From Akkermansia sp. (GTDB taxonomy: Bacteria > Verrucomicrobiota > Verrucomicrobiia > Verrucomicrobiales > Akkermansiaceae), in assembly GCA_017398355.1 (NCBI GenBank), contig JAFQGD010000006.1, positions 1 through 43,230 on the forward strand: a stretch of 43,230 nt of DNA. Reading direction: 5' to 3'. How positions within the stretch are numbered: the first letter of the stretch is position 1; each line of letters opens with the position of its first letter. The translations under genes and the position numbers were made by a program. This document shows, piece by piece, positions 33,774 through 42,950 of this stretch. The notes beneath the pieces were generated by a model. It was not told the DNA's origin. It saw only the letters and a list, made by a program, of their open reading frames with translations, and did not search any database.

Positions 33774-34454
33774 CTAGATATCAATATCTATACCAAAGGT
33801 GGAAGATAAGTTGCTGGCATCAAAATTTTGAGTCGTCAGCACAGGCGTTGATACGAGGGAAGCCGCATCCACGGAGCGGAGCATAAAAAGAAGCGATGGG
33901 TTCTCGTCAATAAGCACCCCGGCCGCATAAATAGCCGCAGCCGCATGGGGGCAAGGCTCTGCCCAATCTGCGCATGAGCAAAACATGTGCCAATCTGCAG
34001 GCTCCGGCAACAATCCATTTTCGGGATGGCATAGCTGCTGCATCACACTATCATCTATCTTCCCGGCAAGCAGGGAAACGAGAGAATCAATATGCCCACT
34101 ACACTGGTGGCGCAAGGCTTCCACTCGCTCGTCATCGGGGGGAGCCATACGCAAGCTCACTTCATATATTTCATCCGCGCTTACCTTGGCCGTGATAAGC
34201 CCCGGCGCAAGGCGAACATCCAACACGCACCCATGGCGCAGCAGCGTACGCCCCGGAGCCAAGCACAAGCCACCGGCTTCACAATGCGCCAAGTGACGCA
34301 TCCACGCCTGCCCCCAAAAATGCGTGGCCAGCTTGCGAGATACATTTACCACAGGGTGCAAGCTCTCCCCGGCGGCTTTTAAATCAGCCATGCGAGCAGC
34401 GGCAAGTTTTGCCAATTCTTTTGCGCTCAAGCGCGGGGAAAACTCATCGCACAT
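33774..34454 (-). CDS. SWIM zinc-finger protein
   Basis: 226 residues. The SWIM motif CxC...CxH is complete: Cys159, Cys161, Cys168 and His170 in FCSCADWAEPCPHA. The N-terminal half (HFWGQAWMRHLAHCE; LAPGRTLLRHG) resembles the family that often accompanies SNF2-type helicases, but no helicase gene adjoins. SWIM domains bind zinc and often nucleic acid or protein partners. The gene lies downstream of an epimerase gene, separated from it by a terminator, so its transcription is unclear. No promoter was seen. Confidence 0.85.
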   Translation of the reverse strand: MCDEFSPRLSAKELAKLAAARMADLKAAGESLHPVVNVSRKLATHFWGQAWMRHLAHCEAGGLCLAPGRTLLRHGCVLDVRLAPGLITAKVSADEIYEVSLRMAPPDDERVEALRHQCSGHIDSLVSLLAGKIDDSVMQQLCHPENGLLPEPADWHMFCSCADWAEPCPHAAAAIYAAGVLIDENPSLLFMLRSVDAASLVSTPVLTTQNFDASNLSSTFGIDIDI

Positions 34455-34478
34455 AAACAGGGTGGAAAATCCTTATTC

Positions 34479-34521
34479 AAAAATCGCACCGCAAAGCGGT
34501 CTATGTGGCTTTGCGGTGCGA
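34479..34521 (-). terminator. Rho-independent terminator of the epimerase gene
   Basis: A perfect 14-base stem on the minus strand (34508-34521 with 34484-34497, TCGCACCGCAAAGC type), with ten bases in the loop, followed by TTTTT (complement of 34479-34483). It begins 24 bases after the epimerase stop. Confidence 0.92.
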
Positions 34522-34545
34522 AATAAGAGGAAAAAGTAAAATGCT

Positions 34546-35469
34546 TTACTTGGTGACGCTCTTGAAGTATTCGAGCGTGGTCTTGAGCCCCTCTTCCAGC
34601 GTGTGCTGGGGCTTCCAACCGGCAGCGCGGAGTTTGTCTGCACAAGCGCGGGAGTGCTTCACATCACCGGGACGCTCCGGCAGGTGTACCACCTTGGAGG
34701 AAGAGCCGGCAGCTTCAATGATAATATCAGCCAGCTTGTTGATGGTAATCTGGCCACCGTAGCCCACATTGTTCACACCTGTCACCTCTGGGTGTTCTGC
34801 CACATAAGCCAAGGCACCCACAATATCCTTCACGTAAATGAAGTCGCGGGTCTGTTCACCATCACCATACACGGTGATATCCTCACCCTTGATGGCCTTT
34901 TCCATGAAAATCGGTACGGCGGCAGCGTAGGCACCCTTGGGATCCTGGCGGGGGCCGAACACATTGAAGAAACGGCAACAACCGGTATTGATTTGTCCCG
35001 TTGTGCGGAACATATCCATGTAGTACTCACCATCAAGCTTCGTGATACCATAGGGGCTCTTGGGCTCCGGATACATGGTCTCCACCTTGGGCACAATGGG
35101 GTTATCACCATAAATGGCGGCAGAAGAAGCCAAAACAACCTTCTTGCAGCCTGCCTTGCTGGCTTCTTCCAACACAATGAGAAGACCGTTCACATTCAAA
35201 TCCAAGCACTCGCGAATCTTAGTCATAGATTCCGGCACAGAAACCAGAGCAGCCATGTGGAAAATATAGTCTACCCCCTCCACAGCCTTAGCAACAAGCT
35301 CGCGGTCGGTTATAGAGCCCTCAATAAAGGTGACATTAAGGCCATCCAAGTTCTTTTTGTAACCGGTACGAAGGTTATCCAACACGCGGATTTCCTCTGC
35401 CTTGCCCTGATAATGCTCAGCAATGTGAGAACCGATGAAACCGGCACCGCCGGTAATGAGAATTTTCAT
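34546..35469 (-). CDS. NAD-dependent sugar epimerase/dehydratase (SDR)
   Basis: 307 residues, extended SDR. GGAGFIG (residues 7-13) is the NAD-binding glycine motif, Ser115/Ser116 lie in ASSAAIYG and the catalytic Tyr140 and Lys144 are in SPYGITK. FNVFGPRQDP and GEQTRDFIYVKD fit UDP-GlcNAc/UDP-glucose 4-epimerases of the WbpP/GalE-like group. It probably makes a nucleotide sugar for surface glycans. Specificity (UDP-Glc, UDP-GlcNAc or uronic acid) cannot be told from sequence. It stands alone with its own promoter and terminator. Confidence 0.9.
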   Translation of the reverse strand: MKILITGGAGFIGSHIAEHYQGKAEEIRVLDNLRTGYKKNLDGLNVTFIEGSITDRELVAKAVEGVDYIFHMAALVSVPESMTKIRECLDLNVNGLLIVLEEASKAGCKKVVLASSAAIYGDNPIVPKVETMYPEPKSPYGITKLDGEYYMDMFRTTGQINTGCCRFFNVFGPRQDPKGAYAAAVPIFMEKAIKGEDITVYGDGEQTRDFIYVKDIVGALAYVAEHPEVTGVNNVGYGGQITINKLADIIIEAAGSSSKVVHLPERPGDVKHSRACADKLRAAGWKPQHTLEEGLKTTLEYFKSVTK

Positions 35470-35502
35470 GGTGTATAAGTAATGTTGTGGTTAACGCACA
35501 CT

Positions 35503-35530
35503 ATATTAGGTTATTTTCACACGAATGCAA
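35503..35530 (-). promoter_or_regulatory. Possible promoter of the epimerase gene
   Basis: Minus strand TTGCAT (35525-35530), 16 bases, TAATAT (35503-35508), ending 33 bases before the ATG. The leader would be longer than at most other starts here. Confidence 0.4.
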
Positions 35531-35568
35531 GCAAGAATCAACTTATTGAGCTCATTTTTCGTACAAAT

Positions 35569-38500
35569 TCAGAAAGATGAAGGCAAGGTGTGACCACTGC
35601 GTGCTTCATAATCCGCTCTCTGGTCATCCCCAATTGGGCCAACAGCAAAGTAACGCGCCGCAGGATGATTGAAAAAGAGTGCGCAAACAGATGCGGAGGG
35701 AGCCATCATGCAGGTATCAGTCAGCACACATCCGGTATTCTCCGTAGCATTGAGCAAGTCAAACACGGTTCGCTTTTCTGCATGATCCGGCTGGCTGGGA
35801 TAGCCACAGGCCGGGCGAATCGTGGCAGAGCCTCCCTGCTCCGGCCAAACTTGGAGCACACGCTCATGAGTACACTCTGCCAAGGCCTCCGCCAGCATAT
35901 TCGCTAGGGCTTCGCAAAGAATGGCATTGTACGTATCGTGTTCGGCGTTGAAAGCAGCAGCCCACACATCTGCCCCGGTGATAGAGAGCTGCATTGCACC
36001 CACATACCCATCCTGCGGTGCCACAAAATCAGCCAATGCCAAGCGGGTATTTGCAGATTTCTTTTGCTGTCGCAGTGTATACAACACCGTTCCTCCCTCT
36101 ACCTCGATATCATCCCCTACACGGCGTGCCGGCCACACACCGAAACAGGCTCGGGCATGCAAACGAGACTCATTTATGCCGCGTGCCAACAGCAATCGCG
36201 CATCGTCCATGAGATTCTGTGCCTCATTCACTTTTTCGCGCGGGGCATCCGCGTGCATGCACTGGCGCGCAGGATTCCACACATCATTCATCCCATACGT
36301 ACGCAGCAGAATGGACCAATCAGCATGCCGCATCAAGTCCTCCCAGCTCAGCTCAAAATCCACCTTTTTATTGCAGCAGGGGCATCCCTGTGGCACTGCA
36401 ACCGTGAACACACCTGTGCGCTCAGGCTTCGGTTGCGGAGAAGTCGTCCCATCAGTCTGCAAAGCTTGCGCGCGCGCCTGAGCCAAAGACAACAAGGGTA
36501 CATTCTTTTCCGCAAAACTCTCGCGCATCTGCTGCTGTTGGGCGAGGATATCTTGGCGGTAGGCTGCCTTTCCGGCACCGATGAGAGCAGAAGCCACGGG
36601 CACAATGGTGGAAGCATCTGCCGTTTGCACCACTAGGCCATTGGGATAAAGCGGTGCTATTTTAAGAGCCGTGTGCATAGGGCTCGTGGTAGCACCACCT
36701 ACCAAGAGCGGGAGAGTGTAGCCACCCTCCTGCAGAGCTTTTGCCACCTTTGCCATTTCATCCAAAGAGGGTGTTATCAACCCGGAAAGTGCCACCAAAT
36801 CCGCCTTCTCCGTTTCGATAGCCTCTAAAATCTTTTCCAAGGGCACCATCACGCCCAAATCCACCACGCGGAATCCATTACACGCCAGAACCACGCTCAC
36901 GATATTCTTGCCAATGTCGTGAACATCCCCTTTCACCGTGGCCAACACCACCGTACCGGCAGAAGCCCCCTGGCCTTGTCCGGCTTCCAGCAAAGGTGTA
37001 AGCACCGCCACACTTTGTTTCATCACGCGGGCGCTCTTCACCACTTGGGGGAGGAACATTTTGCCGGAGCCGAACAACTCACCCACCTGTTTCATCCCCT
37101 CCATGAGTGGCCCCTCAATGACAGCCAATGGTGAGCCGCACTGTTCCAGAGCCTCTCGAGTATCCTCTTCTACATAGGTGCTAATACCTTTTACCAAAGC
37201 ATGAGCCAAACGCTCACTCACACTTTCTTTGCGCCAATCAGCCTGCGAGGGAGCTGCTTTGGGCGATGCCGGAGCCCCGGCAGAGAGCGCTTTTTCCCGT
37301 TCGCGCGCAGCAGCCAGCTCTTGAGCATAGGAAATGAGACATTCCGTGGCATCTTCTCCGCTGTTGAGCAACACATCATCCACCAATTTACGCCGGTGTG
37401 CAGGTATTTCCTCGTAGTTCCCCATCAATGCGGCATTGACAATGCAAATATCCAAGCCCCCGGCAGCGGCATGATGCAAGAAAGCCGAATGCATCGCCTC
37501 GCGCACAGGATTATTGCCTCGGAATGAGAACGACACATTGGAAATACCGCCGGATATGTGGCAATGCGGGTGGCAACGCGTTATTTCCACCGCCGCTTGG
37601 AAGAAATGCAACGCATGATTTGCATGCTCTGCTATACCGGTGCCTACGGTCAGCACGTTCGGGTCAAAAATGATATCTTCCTCCGGGAATCCCACCTTGT
37701 TGACCAATAAATCATACGCACGGTGAGCTATCGCAATGCGGTCTTCCCGCCTGCAAGCTTGTCCATTTTCATCAAACCCCATCACCACCACGGCCGCACC
37801 ATAGCGCCGCAAAATGCGCGCTTGCTGCAAAAACTCCTCCTCCCCATTCTTCAGCGAAATGGAGTTGACAATACCCTTCCCCTGCAAACAGCGCAAACCG
37901 GCCTCTATCACCTCCCACTTGGAGGAATCAATCATGAACGGCACCCTTGCAATATCCGGCTCGGCCGACACCAGATTGAGGAAACGAGTCATCGCATCGG
38001 GGCCGTCTATCATGCCATCATCAAAGCAGAAATCCAGCACACGAGCCCCTTTCTCCACCTGTTGGCGGGCAATTTCCAAAGCCTCAGCGTAATTTCCCTC
38101 GCGCACCAAGCGAGCAAACTTCGGCGAACCGGCCACATTGCAACGCTCACCGATAAAGAGCGTACCATCTGCGCGATGGTGGCTCAATGGCTCCAGCCCG
38201 GATAAACGCATCGTGCCATCCGGCGTGTGGGAGGGAATAGCGCGGGGGGCATATCCGGCCACAGCCCCTCGTATAGCGGCAATGTATTCCGGAGTCGTAC
38301 CACAGCACCCACCCACAAAGTTCAATAATCCTTCCTGGGCGTACCGGCGCAATATCTCCGCCATATACTCAGCGCTATGCGCATAGCCTGTGGGGCTGAG
38401 CGGGTCCGGCAAGCCGGCATTGGGATACATGCTGATAGCGCAATCCGCCAATCCGGCGAGTTCGCGCGCAAAGGGTAGCATCAAATCCGCCCCCAAGGCA

Positions 38501-39318
38501 CAGTTGATACCGATAGAGAGCGGCCGCGCATGGCGCACTGAGTTCCAAAAAGCCTCCACCGTTTGCCCGGACAATGTGCGCCCTGCCTTGTCGGTGATGG
38601 TGAAGCTTATCATCACCGGCGGCAGACTCATGGTCTCCCGCAATTCATCAATCGCAAACAAACAAGCTTTGGCATTGAGCGTGTCAAAAATGGTCTCCAG
38701 CAGCAACACATCCACGCCGCCTTCTACCAAGGCGCATACTTGCTCCCGGTATGCCCGCCGCAGCTGGTCGAAATTGACGGCTCGGTAGCCGGGGTCGTTC
38801 ACATCCGGAGAGAGGGAGGCCGTCACAGCCATCGGCCCAATGGATCCCGCTACCAAACAGGGGCGGTTCTCCCGTGCCTCTGCCGCCTCGGCAGCATCGC
38901 GCGCAATGCGACAGGCTGCCAGATTCAGTTCCCGCACCAGCGCCGCCAATTTCTCATCGGCCAGCACCCCATCGTAATATGCCTGATTGTGCAGGCAGGG
39001 GGGAGCTTGGTGAAAAAACTCATGCTGCCCAATACATGTAGCGGAAAAAGTACAAGTGCTCACTATATCAGAACCGGCGGCAAAGTAAGCATCGTGTATC
39101 TCCCGCAGCAACCGGGGTTGCGTCAGCGGCAACACATCGTTGTTGTTTTTCAAATCACGGGGGAACTCCGTCCTGTCGGCAAAATAGCTTCCTCGGTAAT
39201 CAGCCTCCTGCAAATGGTGTTTCTGCACCATCGTCCCCATGCCGCCATCCAATATCAGGATGCGCTCGCGCAGGGCTGATTTCAAAAACTCTTGTCGGGA
39301 AACTGCGTTGCTTTTCAT
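35569..39318 (-). CDS. metH: Cobalamin-dependent methionine synthase
   Basis: 1249 residues, full length. Order: homocysteine-binding domain (about 1-345, with GINCALG and [11 protein letters not shown] supplying the zinc cysteines), methyltetrahydrofolate (pterin) domain (about 375-640, with [15 protein letters not shown]), cap and B12-binding domain (about 670-900, with [10 protein letters not shown] whose His near 799 coordinates cobalt), and the activation domain binding S-adenosylmethionine (from about 940). It makes methionine from homocysteine. The 96 bases before it hold the nuoA terminator; no cobalamin or SAM riboswitch was recognised. Confidence 0.98.
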   Translation of the reverse strand: MKSNAVSRQEFLKSALRERILILDGGMGTMVQKHHLQEADYRGSYFADRTEFPRDLKNNNDVLPLTQPRLLREIHDAYFAAGSDIVSTCTFSATCIGQHEFFHQAPPCLHNQAYYDGVLADEKLAALVRELNLAACRIARDAAEAAEARENRPCLVAGSIGPMAVTASLSPDVNDPGYRAVNFDQLRRAYREQVCALVEGGVDVLLLETIFDTLNAKACLFAIDELRETMSLPPVMISFTITDKAGRTLSGQTVEAFWNSVRHARPLSIGINCALGADLMLPFARELAGLADCAISMYPNAGLPDPLSPTGYAHSAEYMAEILRRYAQEGLLNFVGGCCGTTPEYIAAIRGAVAGYAPRAIPSHTPDGTMRLSGLEPLSHHRADGTLFIGERCNVAGSPKFARLVREGNYAEALEIARQQVEKGARVLDFCFDDGMIDGPDAMTRFLNLVSAEPDIARVPFMIDSSKWEVIEAGLRCLQGKGIVNSISLKNGEEEFLQQARILRRYGAAVVVMGFDENGQACRREDRIAIAHRAYDLLVNKVGFPEEDIIFDPNVLTVGTGIAEHANHALHFFQAAVEITRCHPHCHISGGISNVSFSFRGNNPVREAMHSAFLHHAAAGGLDICIVNAALMGNYEEIPAHRRKLVDDVLLNSGEDATECLISYAQELAAAREREKALSAGAPASPKAAPSQADWRKESVSERLAHALVKGISTYVEEDTREALEQCGSPLAVIEGPLMEGMKQVGELFGSGKMFLPQVVKSARVMKQSVAVLTPLLEAGQGQGASAGTVVLATVKGDVHDIGKNIVSVVLACNGFRVVDLGVMVPLEKILEAIETEKADLVALSGLITPSLDEMAKVAKALQEGGYTLPLLVGGATTSPMHTALKIAPLYPNGLVVQTADASTIVPVASALIGAGKAAYRQDILAQQQQMRESFAEKNVPLLSLAQARAQALQTDGTTSPQPKPERTGVFTVAVPQGCPCCNKKVDFELSWEDLMRHADWSILLRTYGMNDVWNPARQCMHADAPREKVNEAQNLMDDARLLLARGINESRLHARACFGVWPARRVGDDIEVEGGTVLYTLRQQKKSANTRLALADFVAPQDGYVGAMQLSITGADVWAAAFNAEHDTYNAILCEALANMLAEALAECTHERVLQVWPEQGGSATIRPACGYPSQPDHAEKRTVFDLLNATENTGCVLTDTCMMAPSASVCALFFNHPAARYFAVGPIGDDQRADYEARSGHTLPSSF

Positions 39319-39340
39319 ATTTGCTGCTGGTATGGGGTGA

Positions 39341-39382
39341 AAGAAAGAGGCTCTGCCGCAGTCTTGCGCTGCCGACAGAGCC
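39341..39382 (-). terminator. Terminator of nuoA
   Basis: On the minus strand a stem built from GGCTCTGTCGGCAG and its partner (39349-39382) with a bulge, then TCTTTCTT (39341-39348). It lies 33 bases after the nuoA stop and separates it from metH. Confidence 0.7.
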
Positions 39383-39414
39383 GTAAAATTTTCATGAGGA
39401 AGGGGCTCTCAGCC

Positions 39415-39807
39415 TCAACGCCGCGGAGCCGGGTTGCGGTGCCATACGATGACCCCCTTTGCCCAAGCATACAGGTAAGCCACCATCAGAACCGCGATAA
39501 AAATCGTCATAGAGGCGAAAGCCGCCCCGTTGTTCACGATGATATCCTTGAATCCCAGAGCCCACGGGTACAGGAAAACGACTTCCAAGTCAAACACCAA
39601 GAACAAAATGGCAACCATGTAGTACTTGATGGAGAAGAACGCAGGCGCACCATCACCCTCCGGCACGTTACCGCATTCGTAGGGAATGTGGGAGGGATTG
39701 CGCAGCTTGGCGCGGCGACCAAAGATGACGCTCAACACGATAATCATCCCGGCAAATCCGAAACCGGCCAACAACTGAATGAATGCTGAAAAATATTCTT
39801 GAAGCAT
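39415..39807 (-). CDS. nuoA: NADH-quinone oxidoreductase subunit A
   Basis: 130 residues with three membrane helices and the NuoA/ND3 hallmark PSHIPYECGNVPEGDGAPAFF after the first helix, followed by YYMVAILFLVFDLEVVFLYPWA. It is a small membrane subunit of complex I. In most bacteria nuoA is followed by nuoB, but here a terminator and then metH follow, so it is isolated. It has its own promoter. Confidence 0.96.
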   Translation of the reverse strand: MLQEYFSAFIQLLAGFGFAGMIIVLSVIFGRRAKLRNPSHIPYECGNVPEGDGAPAFFSIKYYMVAILFLVFDLEVVFLYPWALGFKDIIVNNGAAFASMTIFIAVLMVAYLYAWAKGVIVWHRNPAPRR

Positions 39808-39821
39808 AAGCGAACGCAGAT

Positions 39822-39850
39822 TTTATAGCACCTTGTCCCCCATCTGTCAA
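39822..39850 (-). promoter_or_regulatory. Promoter of nuoA
   Basis: Minus strand: perfect TTGACA (39845-39850), 17 bases, TATAAA (39822-39827), ending 14 bases before the ATG. The predicted leader is about eight bases. Confidence 0.7.
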
Positions 39851-39923
39851 TCACAGAATGCCTCCGCTCAGGAAACTATAGCCATTTTTCGAAGATTTTT
39901 AAGCTTCCGGCTCCGGCGAACAA

Positions 39924-42668
39924 TCAATGCGCATCCAGCCAATTATCTGCCGTGTTGGCTTCCACCTCCAGCGGCACCCCGTGCGGCAGCTGCATAGCCC
40001 CCCGCATCGCAGCCGTGATGCGCGGCAACAGGGTCTCCGTCTCCTCGCGGTGAAGGTCAAAAAGCAACTCGTCGTGTATCTGCATAATCATGCGGCTGCG
40101 GTATCCTTTGAGAAGCTCCGCCACCCGTATCATGGCAATCTTAATCAAATCCGCAGCCGTCCCTTGAATGGGGGTGTTGATAGCCGTTCGCTCTGCCGCA
40201 GCTCGCAAGTTGAAATTGGCGCTGTTCAAATCCGGCAGTTGGCGACGGCGCCCGCACAAGGTCTCCGCATATCCGCGTTCGCGCGCCTCGGCCACCAGCT
40301 TATCCATGCACTCTTTCACCCCGGGAAACTGGGTGAAATAGCTCTCTATCAGCGCTGCTGCCTCGCCTCGGGGGCAATCCAAACGCTGGGAAAGCCCAAA
40401 GGCCGATATACCATAAATGATACCAAAATTCACCGTCTTGGCTGCGCGGCGCATCTGCGCCGTCACCTCGCTGCGCTCCACGCCATATATTCTGGCAGCC
40501 GTTTCCGCGTGTATATCGCGGCCATCCGCAAAAGCGGCAATCATAGCAGGGTCTCCGGAAAGAGCAGCCATCAACCGCAACTCAATCTGCGAATAGTCGG
40601 CAGAGAGGATACAATAATCCTCATTTCTCGCCACAAAAGCCTTGCGGATAAGGCGCCCCGCATCTGAGCGCACCGGTATGTTCTGCAAATTCGGATTCTG
40701 TGAGGCCAAACGCCCGGTCGCGGTCACCATCTGCAACAAGGTGGAGTGAATGCGCCCATCCCGGGGGGAAATATAGCGGGGCAACGCATCCAAATACGTC
40801 CCCTTGAGCTTCGCCATTTCCCGGTAAGCCAAAATATCTGCCACCAAAGGCACCGTGGGCGCCAGTTTGCGCAGCGTTTCTTCATCCGTCACGTATTGCC
40901 CCCCCTTTGTCTTTTTGGGCTTATCAAGGAGCTTCATCTCCCCGAAAAGCAAATCCCCCAGTTGCTTCGGAGAGTTGAGGTTGATTGGCCGCCCCACCGC
41001 AGCATCAATGCGCTTTTTCACTTCCTCCACCTGCACCCCCAGCTCAGCGGAGCTCTCATGCAGCAACTGCGGCTCCACCCGCATACCCTCGGCCTCCATA
41101 TCAGCCAACACAGGCAACAGCGGGAACTCAATATCGCGCATCAACGCCGTCTGCTGGGCCTGTTCCAACTGCGGAGCCAGCACATTTGCCAAACGCAGCG
41201 TCACATCCGCGTCCTCTGCGGCATAATCAGCCATCGTTTCCGGCGGCACAGCGGCCGTATTCATCTCTTTACCGGCAATTTCCTCCAAACGCACCGTGCG
41301 GTATTGCAACAAAGCTTCCGCCATATCATCCATATTATGCCGTAGCTCCGGGTGCAAAGCCGTATGAGCCAGCATCGCATCAAAAAACGGCCCATTCACG
41401 TTCACTCCGGCTGTGCGCAACACTTTCAAATCAAATTTCAGGTTGAGCCCCACCTTCTCTGCCCCTCCTGCAAAAGCGGCTCGGAATACATCCAAACTAC
41501 TTGGCTCATCAATCGGCACATAATAAGCCTCATGCTCTTCCATGCAAAATGACACCCCCAGCAAACGGTCTTGCAAAGCATCCAAACCGGTCGTTTCCGT
41601 ATCAAAAGCCCAGCGTGGGGATGCCTCCAATCTTGCAGCCAACTCCGCCCGCTGCTCCGCCTCCTGCACCAAAATATAGCGGTGCGGTGTCGTCTGTATA
41701 TCCGCCAAGGTCGGCACATCAAAAAGAGCCAACTGCACCGGGCCGTCCTGCTCCTCCGCAGGAGCAGCTGCGGCAAATAATTCACCCATATCTGCATCCG
41801 TCGTGCCCAAGCGCTTCTCCAACCCCTTAAACTCCAGCTCACGGAAAATACGCCGCAACGCTGCGTGGTCAAACTCCCCGCGCTTGCATTCTTCCAACGT
41901 CAGCGGCACAGGAGCATCGCGGCGAATCGTGGCCAATTCATACGAAAGCCGCGCATTTTCCGCATTCTGCTCAATCTTTTCTCGCATCTTCCCTTTGATT
42001 TCTGCCGTATGCGTCAGCATATTCTCCACACTTCCAAACTGCGCTATCAACTTGCGAGCCGTCACCGCCCCTACCCCGGGCACCCCCGGAATATTGTCGG
42101 ATGAATCCCCCATCAATGCCAATATATCAATAATCTGCTCAGGCTTCTCTATCCCCCACTCGCTAAGGAAGGCCTCCTCATGCACGACCTCAAAATCTCC
42201 CCCCTTCTTCCCCGGCTTATGAAACGAACAAGTTGGAGACAATAGCTGCCCCAAGTCCTTATCCAATGACACCATGTAACTATGCATCCCCCCTCGTTCA
42301 TCTGCCATGCGGGTAAACGTGCCTATCAAATCATCTGCCTCATATCCCGCCACCCGAACCACCGGAATGCGCATCGCGTTCAAAATCTCGATGATCCACG
42401 GGATAGAATCTCGCAATTCTTGCGGCATCGCTTGGCGGTTTGCCTTGTATTCGGCGTACCGCTCATGCCGAAACGTCGGCCCGGACGGATCCAAACACGC
42501 CACCACATGCGTGGGCTTCTCCTTCTCCAACAAGGAAAGCACCGTATTACTAACCCCAAACATGGCAGAGGTATTCACCCCGGCTGAATTCCTCATCGGC
42601 GCGTTGATAAATGCATAAAACGCCCGGTACATCAACGCCATCCCATCAAGTATATACAGTGTCTCCAT
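39924..42668 (-). CDS. polA: DNA polymerase I
   Basis: 914 residues from the ATG at 42668, chosen by promoter spacing (an ATG three codons earlier lies within the promoter end). N-terminal 5'-nuclease domain (ILDGMALMYRAFYA at the start; DDLIGTF; DSSDNIPGVPGVG), 3'-5' proofreading domain with FDTETTGLDALQ and DADVTLR, both catalytic acidic residues being present, and polymerase domain with DYSQIELRLMA, the RRAAKTVNFGIIYG O-helix and MQIHDELLFD. It processes Okazaki fragments and repair gaps. It is monocistronic. Confidence 0.98.
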   Translation of the reverse strand: METLYILDGMALMYRAFYAFINAPMRNSAGVNTSAMFGVSNTVLSLLEKEKPTHVVACLDPSGPTFRHERYAEYKANRQAMPQELRDSIPWIIEILNAMRIPVVRVAGYEADDLIGTFTRMADERGGMHSYMVSLDKDLGQLLSPTCSFHKPGKKGGDFEVVHEEAFLSEWGIEKPEQIIDILALMGDSSDNIPGVPGVGAVTARKLIAQFGSVENMLTHTAEIKGKMREKIEQNAENARLSYELATIRRDAPVPLTLEECKRGEFDHAALRRIFRELEFKGLEKRLGTTDADMGELFAAAAPAEEQDGPVQLALFDVPTLADIQTTPHRYILVQEAEQRAELAARLEASPRWAFDTETTGLDALQDRLLGVSFCMEEHEAYYVPIDEPSSLDVFRAAFAGGAEKVGLNLKFDLKVLRTAGVNVNGPFFDAMLAHTALHPELRHNMDDMAEALLQYRTVRLEEIAGKEMNTAAVPPETMADYAAEDADVTLRLANVLAPQLEQAQQTALMRDIEFPLLPVLADMEAEGMRVEPQLLHESSAELGVQVEEVKKRIDAAVGRPINLNSPKQLGDLLFGEMKLLDKPKKTKGGQYVTDEETLRKLAPTVPLVADILAYREMAKLKGTYLDALPRYISPRDGRIHSTLLQMVTATGRLASQNPNLQNIPVRSDAGRLIRKAFVARNEDYCILSADYSQIELRLMAALSGDPAMIAAFADGRDIHAETAARIYGVERSEVTAQMRRAAKTVNFGIIYGISAFGLSQRLDCPRGEAAALIESYFTQFPGVKECMDKLVAEARERGYAETLCGRRRQLPDLNSANFNLRAAAERTAINTPIQGTAADLIKIAMIRVAELLKGYRSRMIMQIHDELLFDLHREETETLLPRITAAMRGAMQLPHGVPLEVEANTADNWLDAH

Positions 42669-42677
42669 TCTTCGCAA

Positions 42678-42706
42678 ATGATACCATCACCCCATCCAAC
42701 TGGCAA
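42678..42706 (-). promoter_or_regulatory. Promoter of polA
   Basis: Minus strand TTGCCA (42701-42706), 17 bases, TATCAT (42678-42683), ending nine bases before the ATG at 42668. Confidence 0.6.
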
Positions 42707-42796
42707 GTGCCAATTCTCCAAGTCTCAGGGCAAACGCATGGGAATGCTGACAGGGTTGTGTGATTTCAAACTTCAAATTTCAGATTTATTATTTAT

Positions 42797-42832
42797 TGAA
42801 ATTCCCCGCGGCGGGAGCTGCGGGGAATTTCA
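42797..42832. terminator. Hairpin between the autotransporter gene and polA
   Basis: A perfect 13-base stem, TGAAATTCCCCGC (42797-42809) with GCGGGGAATTTCA (42820-42832), around a ten-base loop. On the minus strand it is followed by an A+T-rich stretch (42780-42796) but no clean T run. It probably ends transcription of the autotransporter gene after the first hairpin. Confidence 0.5.
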
Positions 42833-42895
42833 TTCATTGTTCATTGTATCACGACTTATCATCATGAATGTGCCGTCATATCATGATAAACGCGC

Positions 42896-42928
42896 GCCCC
42901 CCTGCGGGTGTTTCACCGCAGGGGGGGC
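42896..42928 (-). terminator. Hairpin after the autotransporter gene
   Basis: GCCCCCCTGCGG (42896-42907) pairs with CCGCAGGGGGG (42916-42926) and nearby C, closing around GTGTTTCA with one bulge. It stands 23 bases after the stop of the barrel gene; the T run on the minus strand is weak (GTTTATC), so it is a terminator candidate only. Confidence 0.55.
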
Positions 42929-42950
42929 AGATGTTCTATCTTTTTTTCGT

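Noticed and set aside
35469..35568. Riboswitch or SAM/cobalamin element near metH
   Set aside because: The space 5' of metH is only 96 bases and filled by the nuoA terminator; no conserved riboswitch boxes were seen. The region after it has the epimerase promoter instead.
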